Assembly (NCBI GenBank): GCA_023015935.1
Contig: JALKAY010000004.1
Location: forward strand, 434,001-498,000
DNA from: Flavobacteriaceae bacterium F08102
Lineage (GTDB): Bacteria > Bacteroidota > Bacteroidia > Flavobacteriales > Flavobacteriaceae
Direction of reading: 5' to 3'
DNA: 64,000 nt
The position numbers and the translations under genes were made by a program. Shown here one piece after another: positions 53,111 to 61,792 of the stretch. The notes below the pieces were generated by a model. It was not told the DNA's origin. It made no database searches and was given only the letters and a program-made list of their open reading frames with translations. How positions within the stretch are numbered: position 1 is the first letter of the stretch; each line of letters starts with the position of its first letter.

Positions 53111-55348
53111 TTACTCGTTTCCTTCCATTTTGTTTTTTAAATCAGCTAATGCTGAGATATCACCTAAGGTAGATTTTTCGATATTATCATCCATTTTCTT
53201 CTTGGCGCTTTTGATATTCTTTTGCTCTTGAGCTCTAAAGATTGCTGTGTGCGAAACAACTAATCTTCTGTACTCTTTACTGAATTCTAACACCTTGAAT
53301 TCTGTGGTTTCACCCTTTTCAATTTTGCTTCCGTCTTCTTTTTCCATATGACGTGAAGGTACAAATGCTTCAACATCAATATCTCCAAACGTTACAATGG
53401 CACCTTTATCCGTTTTTTGTGTAACGGTACCAGTGTGTACAGAATCAATTTGGAATTGGTCTTCAAAAGCATCCCAAGGATTTTCAGTAGTTTGTTTATG
53501 ACCTAAATTCAATTTACGCCCTTCTACATCTAACTCCAATACTTGAACCGTTAATTCGTCACCAACTTTTACAAAATCAGATGGGTGTTTCACTTTGGTA
53601 GTCCAAGATAAATCAGAAATATATACCAATCCGTCAATGCCTTCTTCAAGTTCAACAAACACACCAAAATTAGTATAGTTTCTTACAATACCGGTATGTG
53701 TAGATCCCACAGGATATTTTGAGGTAATGTCAGTCCATGGATCTGGGTGTAATTGCTTAATACCCAATGACATTTTACGTTCATCACGGTCTAAAGTTAA
53801 AATTACTGCTTCTACTTCATCTCCAACTTTTACAAAATCCTGAGCCGAACGCAAGTGTGTTGACCATGACATTTCAGAAACGTGGATAAGACCTTCTACT
53901 CCTTGACTTACTTCGATAAATGCTCCGTAATCTGCGATAATTGCAACTTTACCTTTTACTTTATCTCCAATTTTCAAGTTTTCATCTAAGGCTTCCCATG
54001 GATGTTTTTGTAATTGTTTCAATCCTAATTGAATTCTAGATTTGTTATCATCGAAATCAAGAATAACAACATTTAGTTTTTGATCTAATTCAACCACTTC
54101 GGTTGGATGATTAATACGACTCCATGATAAATCTGTGATGTGAATTAAACCATCAACACCACCTAAATCTACAAATACACCGTATGAAGTTACGTTTTTA
54201 ACGATTCCTTCTAGTACTTGACCTTTTTCAAGTTGACCAATAATTTCTTTCTTTTGTTCAGCTAAATCAGCTTCAATTAAAGCTTTGTGCGAAACAACCA
54301 CGTTTTTAAATTCATGATTTACTTTAACCACTTTAAATTCCATGGTTTTCTCCACATACTGATCGTAATCTCTAATTGGTTTTACATCAATTTGAGAACC
54401 TGGTAAGAAGGCTTCAATTCCGAAAACATCAACAATCATTCCTCCTTTAGTTCTACATTTAACAAAACCATTTACCACTTCTTGTGTTTCGTGTGCTTTA
54501 TTTACACGATCCCAAGCTTTGATTACTCTAGCTTTTTTATGAGACAATACCAATTGACCTGTACTATCTTCTCTTTTATCAACCAATACCTCAACAACAT
54601 CACCTTCAGCTAAGTTTGGATTATATCTAAACTCATTTAAAGAGATAACACCTTCTGATTTAGAATTGATGTCAATAATTGCTTCACGATCTGTTAATCT
54701 CGCAACGGTTCCGTCAATAACTTCATGTTCATTAACAAATCCAACAGTACCTTCTAAGGCTTTATCAAACGCAGCCAATTTTTCATCGTCTACGGCTTCA
54801 ATTCCTTCTTCGTACTTATGCCAATTAAATGAATCTAAAAACTCTTGTGTATTTTTAGCGACAAACTTTTCAGTAGGTTCAGCAGTAGCCTCCTCTTTCT
54901 TTTCAGCTTTCACTTCTTCTTTTACAGGAGCTTCTTCCTTAACTTCCTCTGCTTTTGCTTCAACCTTCGCAGTTTCTTTTTCAGTTTCTTCCTCTACATC
55001 CTCTTGCTCATTCGCATAAAAACCTTCTTGTCCTAAATCTTGTACCAAAATGGTATAAAAAATTGCACGGTACTTATTTCGATTTGAAGAACCGATGGTT
55101 TCAATAGCTTTCGCAATGGCTTCGTCGAGCTTAGGGCTATCTTCCAATCCTAATTTCTTAATTAAGAAATTATTTTTTACCGTCTCTAATTCTTTTGGAT
55201 CAGAGCTTGATACTTTTTCAGCATCCACTTTGTAAATTGAAGGACCTAATCCTTTAGTAACGCGCGCTAATAAATTCTTATCAACGTTAATTCCTAATTT
55301 TTCAACTTCACCTGTGTATAATTCTATTTTTTCTTGTAACTTAGACAT
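53111..55348 (-). CDS. rpsA: 30S ribosomal protein S1 with N-terminal DUF2853 domain
   Basis: 745 aa. Residues ~1-110 match the DUF2853 family (KGLGPSIYKVDAEKVSSSD, ELETVKNNFLIKKLGL, GSSNRNKYRAIFY), normally a free ~100-aa Bacteroidetes protein. Residues ~113-160 are an acidic Glu/Lys/Ala linker. From ~205 on come about six S1 RNA-binding domains (GIVKNVTSYGVFVDLGGVDGLIHITDLSW, GKVAIIADYGAFIEVSQGVEGLIHVSEMSW, GIVRNYTNFGVFVELEEGIDGLVYISDLSW). S1 binds mRNA on the 30S subunit; it matters much in a phylum that lacks strong Shine-Dalgarno use. The fusion is one unbroken frame. Typical Bacteroidetes S1 lacks the first domain and is ~600 aa. A -7 box and a hairpin lie in the leader. Confidence 0.93.
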   Translation of the reverse strand: MSKLQEKIELYTGEVEKLGINVDKNLLARVTKGLGPSIYKVDAEKVSSSDPKELETVKNNFLIKKLGLEDSPKLDEAIAKAIETIGSSNRNKYRAIFYTILVQDLGQEGFYANEQEDVEEETEKETAKVEAKAEEVKEEAPVKEEVKAEKKEEATAEPTEKFVAKNTQEFLDSFNWHKYEEGIEAVDDEKLAAFDKALEGTVGFVNEHEVIDGTVARLTDREAIIDINSKSEGVISLNEFRYNPNLAEGDVVEVLVDKREDSTGQLVLSHKKARVIKAWDRVNKAHETQEVVNGFVKCRTKGGMIVDVFGIEAFLPGSQIDVKPIRDYDQYVEKTMEFKVVKVNHEFKNVVVSHKALIEADLAEQKKEIIGQLEKGQVLEGIVKNVTSYGVFVDLGGVDGLIHITDLSWSRINHPTEVVELDQKLNVVILDFDDNKSRIQLGLKQLQKHPWEALDENLKIGDKVKGKVAIIADYGAFIEVSQGVEGLIHVSEMSWSTHLRSAQDFVKVGDEVEAVILTLDRDERKMSLGIKQLHPDPWTDITSKYPVGSTHTGIVRNYTNFGVFVELEEGIDGLVYISDLSWTTKVKHPSDFVKVGDELTVQVLELDVEGRKLNLGHKQTTENPWDAFEDQFQIDSVHTGTVTQKTDKGAIVTFGDIDVEAFVPSRHMEKEDGSKIEKGETTEFKVLEFSKEYRRLVVSHTAIFRAQEQKNIKSAKKKMDDNIEKSTLGDISALADLKNKMEGNE

Positions 55349-55437
55349 GTGCCTAAAAAAATGTTTGTATTTTACTGTTAATTAGATTATTAACGGACTC
55401 AACAGTAAAAGAAGTTTATATTAATTACCTTATTTCG

Positions 55438-55469
55438 CTCCTTTTTAAATCTATACCCGCAAAAAGGAG
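55438..55469 (-). promoter_or_regulatory. Hairpin at predicted 5' end of rpsA mRNA
   Basis: CTCCTTTTT (55438-55446) and AAAAAGGAG (55461-55469) form a 9-bp stem with a 14-base loop, about 90-120 bases before the rpsA start. It begins just behind the -7 box, so it would sit at the very 5' end of the mRNA and could be an autoregulatory or protective structure. Confidence 0.45.
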
Positions 55470-55471
55470 TG

Positions 55472-55479
55472 CAAATGTA
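55472..55479 (-). promoter_or_regulatory. Bacteroidetes -7 box (TACATTTG) of rpsA
   Basis: Read on the minus strand the sequence is TACATTTG, an exact TAnnTTTG. It places transcription start at the leader hairpin about 120 bases before rpsA. No clear -33 element. Confidence 0.5.
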
Positions 55480-55696
55480 CAAAAAATAGTTTAATTGATT
55501 GAGCTTGAATAGGAAGAAGATTTTCACCTACCCAATTTTGGGGATTTTTCCCTATAAAATTACCATAAGTAACCTTACAAATAAAACCTCTCCTCCTTTA
55601 AATTCATGTCTTACGACGTCGATTTACACCACTCTCAATTGCCTTGAATTTTAAGGATTGACAAAGAAAATGGCTTTAAAAACGCAATCCTGCGTC

Positions 55697-56650
55697 TTAA
55701 AACAAGGCTTTAATTATCGCTTCTTCTGTAATACCTTCCGCATCCGCTTTGTAATTCTTTACAATACGATGTCTTAAAATGGCATTTGCAACATTGCGAA
55801 CATCTTCAATATCTGGAGAAAATTTACCACGAATAGCTGCATAGCCTTTGGCAGCAATTATTAAATTCTGAGAGGCACGTGGCCCTGCTCCCCAATCGAT
55901 ATATTCATTGACCATATCGATAGTTTTAGCTGAATTTGGCCGCGTTTTAGCGACTAAAGTTACAGCGTATTCAATCACATTATCAGCTACGGGAATTCGT
56001 CGTATCAACTGTTGAATATTTAGAATTTCTTGTGCAGAAAAAATAGGATTCAATTGTTGTACTACGTCATTTGTCGTATTTTTCACTATTAAAATTTCCT
56101 CATCAAACGTTGGATAGTTCAATAATATAGAAAACATGAAACGATCTAATTGAGCTTCTGGTAAAGGATACGTTCCTTCTTGTTCAATGGGGTTTTGGGT
56201 AGCCAACACAAAAAATGGCGCTTCCAATTGATAAGGGTGTCCTGCCACCGTAACAGATTTTTCTTGCATTGCTTCTAAGAGTGCTGCCTGTGTTTTGGGT
56301 GGAGTTCTGTTAATCTCATCTGCTAAAATAATATTCGAAAAAATGGGCCCCTTAATAAACTTAAATTGCCGACTCTCATCTAAAATTTCACTACCAATAA
56401 TATCCGACGGCATCAAATCAGGGGTAAATTGTATCCGTTTAAAATTAAGTCCTAATGTTTTAGCAATGGTATTTACCAATAAGGTTTTGGCCAAACCAGG
56501 CACTCCTATTAAAAGGGAATGACCTCCACATAGTACCGATAACAACACATGATCAATGGCCTCATCCTGACCAACTATGATCTTTTGAACTTCGCGTTTT
56601 AAATCCTTGTATTTAGCAACTAATTGCTCTACTGCTGCAACGTCCGACAT
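55697..56650 (-). CDS. MoxR-family AAA+ ATPase
   Basis: 317 aa. Walker A GVPGLAKTLLVN (~43-54), Walker B IILADEINRTPPKTQAALLEAMQE, sensor 1 ATQNPIEQEGTYPLPEAQLDRF and the C-terminal AAA lid (GPRASQNLIIAAKGYAAIRG). MoxR ATPases act as chaperones in the maturation of enzyme complexes, often with von Willebrand-A proteins. None of those follow here; the gene instead comes 3 bases after a SurA-type isomerase gene, so it is the last gene of an envelope-biogenesis operon. Confidence 0.95.
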   Translation of the reverse strand: MSDVAAVEQLVAKYKDLKREVQKIIVGQDEAIDHVLLSVLCGGHSLLIGVPGLAKTLLVNTIAKTLGLNFKRIQFTPDLMPSDIIGSEILDESRQFKFIKGPIFSNIILADEINRTPPKTQAALLEAMQEKSVTVAGHPYQLEAPFFVLATQNPIEQEGTYPLPEAQLDRFMFSILLNYPTFDEEILIVKNTTNDVVQQLNPIFSAQEILNIQQLIRRIPVADNVIEYAVTLVAKTRPNSAKTIDMVNEYIDWGAGPRASQNLIIAAKGYAAIRGKFSPDIEDVRNVANAILRHRIVKNYKADAEGITEEAIIKALF

Positions 56651-56653
56651 GCC

Positions 56654-58042
56654 TTAATTTTTTAACCAATTATTCTCATAATCACAATCTTTATACTGAT
56701 TATTGAGTTTGATATAGGTTTCTGGAATTTTTTCTTTTACCCATTTCGCAATGGCTTCATTTTGTTTTTTCTGTAAAGCCAAATTTTGAATTTTCACATA
56801 ATCTTTTCCTAAGTCGGCAATATGTGATTCAGTTCTAGATTTGATATATAAGATTTTATTCATCTTTAACCCTTGTACAGTCTCATCGTAAAATGGCTCT
56901 GTAAACTCACCTACTTTAAGCGATGAAATTCGTGCGTACAACGTAGGGTCCATCCTTGTAAGCTCAAATTTAGAATCATTCGTCTCACCATTCATTAACA
57001 AACCATAAGTCGCTTTCGTTTCTTTATCTTCTGAATACTTCTTTACAGCTTCTTCAAAAGTCATTTCCCCACTGAGTACTTTATTCTTTATCATTGTTAA
57101 GGTATCCCGATCTCTACGAAGTTCTTCTTCTGTGATTTCAGGTTGAATTAAAATATGACTTACTTCTCGTTGCTTTCCTCTAATTTTATCCACCCGTAAA
57201 ATATGGTACCCAAAAAGCGTTTTAAACGGTTTTGAAATTTCGCCTTCTTCTAAACTAAAAGCTTGCTCTTTAAAATCGGTATCAAAACCACTCTCCCTGG
57301 TAATGGTGTATTTACCTCCTTGACCATCTCTATTACCACTTACCGCAGGGTCATCAGAATTCAAATACGCTTTCATTTTAAAACTACTCCCGTTTTGAAT
57401 TTCTTTCTTCAGTTCATTTAATTTATCAATAACCCGTTGATTTTCTTCCTCAGAAGATTTAGCGTTTATAACAATTTGACCTATTTCAACTTCAGCGCCA
57501 ATTTCTGGTAAATTATTTTGTTCCTTTAAACTATTGAAATAATTGCGAATTTCTTCTGGGGTTACACTTACGTCTTTGGTTATATTTTGTCGCATTTTTT
57601 GAATCAATCGAGACTCCTTTTCTACATTGATAAACTCCGTTCTCAATTCGTCCATATCATCAAACCCATAATAGCGATATAAGTTCTCTTCTGACCCTAA
57701 TTCAGACAAAAAGTAAGCTATTTTTTGATTAACAATACCTTGAACTTCTGCTTCTGTCACTTCTAGGCTATCCACCACTGCGTGATGCGCTAACAATTTT
57801 CTGTGCATAATTTGTTCAATCATTTCACAATCACTGACAGTTACTTTACCTTCACTTTCTTGTTCAATGCTTAATTTAAATGCTGCAATTTCTGAGTCGA
57901 GTACAATATTTTTACCAACCACCGCTGCTACACCATCTAGTTTCACTCGTGAAGTTGTTCCTGTTTCAACTTCTGCTGTATCCTGCCCAGCCATCTGAAT
58001 GGTCATCCCAAGCATTATGAAAAACACACACTTTTTTAACAT
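56654..58042 (-). CDS. Periplasmic peptidyl-prolyl isomerase/chaperone, SurA-like
   Basis: 462 aa from the ATG at 58042 (MLKKCVFFIMLGMTIQMAGQ, a signal peptide); a longer start overlaps the upstream gene. The N-terminal SurA_N helical domain has VKLDGVAAVVGKNIVLDSEIAAF; a parvulin domain follows at ~160-275 (EIGQIVINAKSSEEENQRVIDKL, FGYHILRVDKIRG), then a second, shorter parvulin-like repeat (VSHILIQPEITEEEL). SurA folds outer-membrane proteins in the periplasm. It is the third of three neighbouring SurA-type genes and starts at the previous stop. Confidence 0.9.
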   Translation of the reverse strand: MLKKCVFFIMLGMTIQMAGQDTAEVETGTTSRVKLDGVAAVVGKNIVLDSEIAAFKLSIEQESEGKVTVSDCEMIEQIMHRKLLAHHAVVDSLEVTEAEVQGIVNQKIAYFLSELGSEENLYRYYGFDDMDELRTEFINVEKESRLIQKMRQNITKDVSVTPEEIRNYFNSLKEQNNLPEIGAEVEIGQIVINAKSSEEENQRVIDKLNELKKEIQNGSSFKMKAYLNSDDPAVSGNRDGQGGKYTITRESGFDTDFKEQAFSLEEGEISKPFKTLFGYHILRVDKIRGKQREVSHILIQPEITEEELRRDRDTLTMIKNKVLSGEMTFEEAVKKYSEDKETKATYGLLMNGETNDSKFELTRMDPTLYARISSLKVGEFTEPFYDETVQGLKMNKILYIKSRTESHIADLGKDYVKIQNLALQKKQNEAIAKWVKEKIPETYIKLNNQYKDCDYENNWLKN

Positions 58043-58043
58043 C

Positions 58044-58892
58044 TTAATAAATTTGAAATTCTTTATTTTTAATAGCATCTTCCGTTATTGTTTCCTCGAT
58101 TTTCTTTAACAAATGAAGCTTTCGTTGATGCAGAATCATTTGTTTAATGGTCGGAACTGCATAACTCATCGGGGCTATTTCGTTCCGCAATAATACGTCT
58201 TTAATTTTAACTATATAAGTCCGCAGACTATCTTCTTTTTCAATTGTTTTGTTTTTTCGCAACACCTCAGATTTATCATAACTCGTTAGAATTGGTGTTG
58301 TTCTTGCTACATCGTCAAATTTAACCCAAATAGAATCATTCAAATGTAACGCTTGCAATTGCAACTCATGTTCCTTTATTAATTCATCCTCTTCTTGATT
58401 CTCATGCTCAAACCATTTTTTTATTTGTTTTGCATTGTTGAGCGAATTGTCAAACGATACGTATCTAAATTTTACAAGCTCCTCATTTAATCTGAAAATT
58501 TGTTTATTCTTCACATAGAAGTCTTCAATATCAGACTCTGTTACAACGGTATCTAACTCTTGTTTTACAACAGCCTCTTTATACTTATTAATTAACAAGT
58601 CCTGTTTATATTTATCTACAAGACTATTAATTTCTTCAGATTCAGTAGCTAAATTAATTCGGGCCTTTTGTAAAAGCAATTGTTTCAATGCCCACTCATT
58701 GATATAATTTTGAAAAAACAAGGCGCTGTCTTCTTTTGTAAATTGTGACGGCATTGCTTTCAAAATTTCAGCTTTATGTAACACAGAGGCATTCACCCTA
58801 GCAACTACCTCATTATCTTGATCTGTATGCTTACAAGACATACAGATTAGAAGCCCTATGAAAAGAATATTTCGTATGCTATTATTCTCCAT
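58044..58892 (-). CDS. Lipoprotein with SurA_N-like chaperone domain
   Basis: 282 aa with a lipoprotein signal (LLICMSCKHTD, Cys20). The mature chain is strongly helical and begins VVARVNASVLHKAEILKAMP, the SurA N-terminal pattern, but no parvulin (isomerase) domain follows. It is probably a membrane-anchored helper of the two larger isomerases. Its start overlaps the end of the upstream isomerase gene by 11 bases. Confidence 0.72.
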   Translation of the reverse strand: MENNSIRNILFIGLLICMSCKHTDQDNEVVARVNASVLHKAEILKAMPSQFTKEDSALFFQNYINEWALKQLLLQKARINLATESEEINSLVDKYKQDLLINKYKEAVVKQELDTVVTESDIEDFYVKNKQIFRLNEELVKFRYVSFDNSLNNAKQIKKWFEHENQEEDELIKEHELQLQALHLNDSIWVKFDDVARTTPILTSYDKSEVLRKNKTIEKEDSLRTYIVKIKDVLLRNEIAPMSYAVPTIKQMILHQRKLHLLKKIEETITEDAIKNKEFQIY

Positions 58893-60780
58893 GTGCCTGC
58901 TTTAATGCGTTCAACGTTTCATTATCAACTGACACGTTATACCTACTTCTCAATCCCTTAAGCCACGAAGCTTCAAGATATGCTTGATAATCATTAACAA
59001 CAGCTCCTCTTGCTTGTTGAAAGCTCATTTGTTCAGGTTGTAAAATCTCATTTATCTTTATAATCGTAAAATCATTTTCCTTTCCTAAAACATCAGATAC
59101 ACCGAGTTTATCGAAAGTAAAATTAGCCGGTAACTTCTTATTACCTTCCTCTAAAACACCCGAACTCAACAATACGTGAATAGTAGCCCCTTCATTCATT
59201 ATTTTTTTAATTTCGCTATTACTCTTACCTTGTTTTAACAAGCGTCTTACTTCTTTGGCTTTTGATAAATTAGTGCAATGTGCAATAACTAACGCTGCGC
59301 GTTTTCCCCATTGGTATAAATCGGCATGTTTTTCGTAAAACGCTTTTAATCCGATAGTATCACGTTCTGCTTGTCCCCATATTTTATCTTGCATAACGTC
59401 AAAAAGCAATAAACCTTCTCGATAATCTTTCAGGGTAAATGCATATTCAGGTTCTGTATGAATTAAATTCTCTTTATAATAGGTTAAAATTTCTTGATCC
59501 ATAAAATGATCAAACGCCAAAGCTCCTTTTTCCTTAGAGCTTTCGAGATACCTAATAAATGAATCCAACGGAATTTCCTTTCCGTTAATCGTCGCAATAA
59601 CCTCTTTTTGACTTTTGTATGCCTGCAATGTCCCCCCTTTTATGTAAGCGTCAACCAACGTTTTATTAGGCTTAATTTTATACGTAGATTTCAATCTAAG
59701 TAAGACTGACTTTCCAGCAATTTTTGCGCGCTCACTTTTTTCAATTTTCCGCTCCAACGCGTCGCGCTCATCTTTAAAATCACCAATGGGTAATTTCTTA
59801 ATCAATTTAACGATATGCCACCCTTGTGAAGTTTTAAACGGTTCTGACAATTCACCTGGTTCTTTTAAAGAAAAAGCAACATTGGCAAATTCATCAATCA
59901 TTCTTGTACGATTAAATTTAGGCAATACGCCTCCATTAATGGCTGAATTCCGATCATCAGATTGTTGTTTTGCCATTAAATCAAAATGACCATTCTGTTT
60001 TAATTTTTGATAGATCTCACCTATTTTAACCTTAGCGGCTACGGAATCTGAAGGATTGTGTTTAATCATAATATGAGCAACTTCTACTTCACCATCCGAC
60101 GGTCTTTTATCATTTACCTTAAGAATATGATAGCCATAATTTGTTCTAAAGGGAGCGGAAACTTGATGAACAGGGGTGTTATAAGCAACTGATTCAAAAG
60201 GGTAGACCATTGAAAACACCGTAAAGTACCCTAAATTTCCCCCATTCTTTTTAGCGGATGGATCCTCTGAATATTTTTTTGCTACGGTTTCAAAAGAGGT
60301 CCCAGCAAGCACTTGTCGTCGTGCCTTTTGTATCTTCTGATAAGCTTTTAAGGTATCTGCTGGACTCGCATTTGGCGGAACTAACACTAAGATATGACTG
60401 GCATCAATATCAAATTTTGATCGATCATAAGCTTCTTTAACTAAGCGACGTGTCACCTTACTATCAATTAAATACGGAGCCATTAATTGTTCTCTATACG
60501 ACGCTAATTCTTCTCGATAAGCTCGCACCGTATCATACTTTAAGCGATATGCTTCTTTAAGTTTAAGTTTGTAATTTATATATAAATCTAAGTATTCGGC
60601 AATTGATTTTTTATTTTCTTTAGCGACAATATCTCTATTTTTATTAAAGACCTTCATAAATTCACCAACCGTAATAATATCTCCATCAACTGTAAACAAA
60701 GTGGCATCATCTGCTTGTGAAAATAGATTTATACTTGCCGCACAGAGCAAGACAAAAAAGAAACGTTTCAAATTATTCAT
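58882..60780 (-). CDS. Periplasmic peptidyl-prolyl isomerase (two parvulin domains)
   Basis: 632 aa from the ATG at 60780 (MNNLKRFFFVLLCAASINLFSQ, a signal peptide); a TTG-based start at 60804 gives a poor head. After a SurA_N-like start (DATLFTVDGDIITVGEFMKVF) come two parvulin domains: ~120-215 (SHILVLVPPNASPADTLKAYQKIQKAR, NGGNLGYFTVFSMVYPFESVAY, FGYH variant NYGYHILKVND) and ~220-315 (VAHIMIKHNPSD, SQGWHIVKLIK). The C-terminal half (~340-630) is helical. Likely major outer-membrane-protein folding factor. First of the SurA-SurA_N-SurA-MoxR run. Confidence 0.92.
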   Translation of the reverse strand: MNNLKRFFFVLLCAASINLFSQADDATLFTVDGDIITVGEFMKVFNKNRDIVAKENKKSIAEYLDLYINYKLKLKEAYRLKYDTVRAYREELASYREQLMAPYLIDSKVTRRLVKEAYDRSKFDIDASHILVLVPPNASPADTLKAYQKIQKARRQVLAGTSFETVAKKYSEDPSAKKNGGNLGYFTVFSMVYPFESVAYNTPVHQVSAPFRTNYGYHILKVNDKRPSDGEVEVAHIMIKHNPSDSVAAKVKIGEIYQKLKQNGHFDLMAKQQSDDRNSAINGGVLPKFNRTRMIDEFANVAFSLKEPGELSEPFKTSQGWHIVKLIKKLPIGDFKDERDALERKIEKSERAKIAGKSVLLRLKSTYKIKPNKTLVDAYIKGGTLQAYKSQKEVIATINGKEIPLDSFIRYLESSKEKGALAFDHFMDQEILTYYKENLIHTEPEYAFTLKDYREGLLLFDVMQDKIWGQAERDTIGLKAFYEKHADLYQWGKRAALVIAHCTNLSKAKEVRRLLKQGKSNSEIKKIMNEGATIHVLLSSGVLEEGNKKLPANFTFDKLGVSDVLGKENDFTIIKINEILQPEQMSFQQARGAVVNDYQAYLEASWLKGLRSRYNVSVDNETLNALKQAHGE

Positions 60781-60879
60781 AGTAGATACTAAGGAAAATT
60801 TCAAAATTATCTGAAGAAGTATTTTACTTGGTTAGCGTACAAAATTATTGCATATTTCTAAAGAATCGTGTTAAAAATA

Positions 60880-61161
60880 TCACAAAGATATTACTCCTTC
60901 AACCTTTCCAACCTCCTTGTACTTCACAATCACTTCATCGGCTGAAGCTAAATGTACCAACACCGTTAAACTAATATACTTTCCTGTTTTAGAAGGTTTT
61001 GATTCAATGACCGCGCCTAAATGATCAAAAACATCTTTAATCGCATTCTCTTTTTCCTCATCCTTTGGAATGATGAACTTATACATGTATTTTGTAGGAA
61101 AAATAGTAGTTTCTTCTAATCTGAATTTTAGCTTTTTATAAAAATCCTCTTGGTTACTCAT
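60880..61161 (-). CDS. DUF493 family protein (YbeD-like)
   Basis: 93 aa. Pattern of the DUF493/YbeD family: FYKKLKFRLEETTIFPTKYMYKFIIP, KDVFDHLGAVIESKPSKTGKYISLTVLVHLASADEVI and the end KVEGVISL. A small ferredoxin-like fold whose role is unclear. It lies 100 bases before the SurA-type run on the same strand and is divergent from the P-loop NTPase gene. Confidence 0.85.
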   Translation of the reverse strand: MSNQEDFYKKLKFRLEETTIFPTKYMYKFIIPKDEEKENAIKDVFDHLGAVIESKPSKTGKYISLTVLVHLASADEVIVKYKEVGKVEGVISL

Positions 61162-61255
61162 AATGACATTTTACTAAAGATTGACAAAAATACAGATTAT
61201 ATTTAGCTTAGTAGTAAATATTTTTTTTCTTTGTTGTGATAACACGAGAAAAAAA

Positions 61256-61792
61256 ATGCCACAAAAAATTGTGATTACAGGGGGGCCTAGCAGTGGAAAA
61301 ACAACCTTAATTAGTGCTTTAGCGGATGAAGGGCACCTTTGTATGCCTGAAATTTCAAGAGAAATCACACAAAAAGCAAGAAATCGTGGCGTGGAATACC
61401 TTTATTTAGAAGATCCTGTGAGATTTAGTCAATTACTCCTTGAAGGTCGCAAAAAACAGTTTCAAGCAATTATTAACCTTCAACAAGATCACGTGTTTTT
61501 TGACCGAGGAATTCCTGATATAATAGCTTATCTTGAAGCCTCAAATACAACCTATCCAAAAAGTTTTTGGAATATAAGTAAAGAACATCGGTATGATCTA
61601 ATTTTTATATTACCTCCTTGGAAAGAAATATACACACAGGATGAAGAGCGATATGAAGATTTTAATTTGGCCTGTACCTTGTATCTTGCTTTAAAAAAAA
61701 CGTATACAGATTTAGGACATCATGTCGTAGAAATTCCAATCGGCACGATTTCTGAGCGTCTTAAATTCATCTACAATTCGTTAAAAAATTGA
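61256..61792 (+). CDS. P-loop NTPase/kinase-like protein (AAA_28 type)
   Basis: 178 aa from the ATG at 61256 (MPQKIVITGG); an earlier frame start at 61181 is in an A/T-rich leader and not convincing. Walker A GGPSSGKTTLISAL is at residues ~8-20; later come DHVFFDRGIPDIIAYLEASN and LIFILPPWKEIYTQDEERYEDF, matching the AAA_28 family that resembles small-molecule kinases such as NadR-type. Its stop overlaps the TTG start of recQ (TTGA). Confidence 0.85.
   Translation: MPQKIVITGGPSSGKTTLISALADEGHLCMPEISREITQKARNRGVEYLYLEDPVRFSQLLLEGRKKQFQAIINLQQDHVFFDRGIPDIIAYLEASNTTYPKSFWNISKEHRYDLIFILPPWKEIYTQDEERYEDFNLACTLYLALKKTYTDLGHHVVEIPIGTISERLKFIYNSLKN

Larger units (their letters stand above)
55349..55696. 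other. Intergenic leader region upstream of rpsA
   Basis: Between the MoxR gene end and rpsA. It holds the rpsA -7 box and a leader hairpin described separately; I see no gene in the rest. Confidence 0.5.

Noticed and set aside
54666-55019. 117-codon + strand frame opposite rpsA
   Set aside because: Ser/Phe-rich mirror of the Glu/Lys-rich S1 linker on the other strand; shadow frame.
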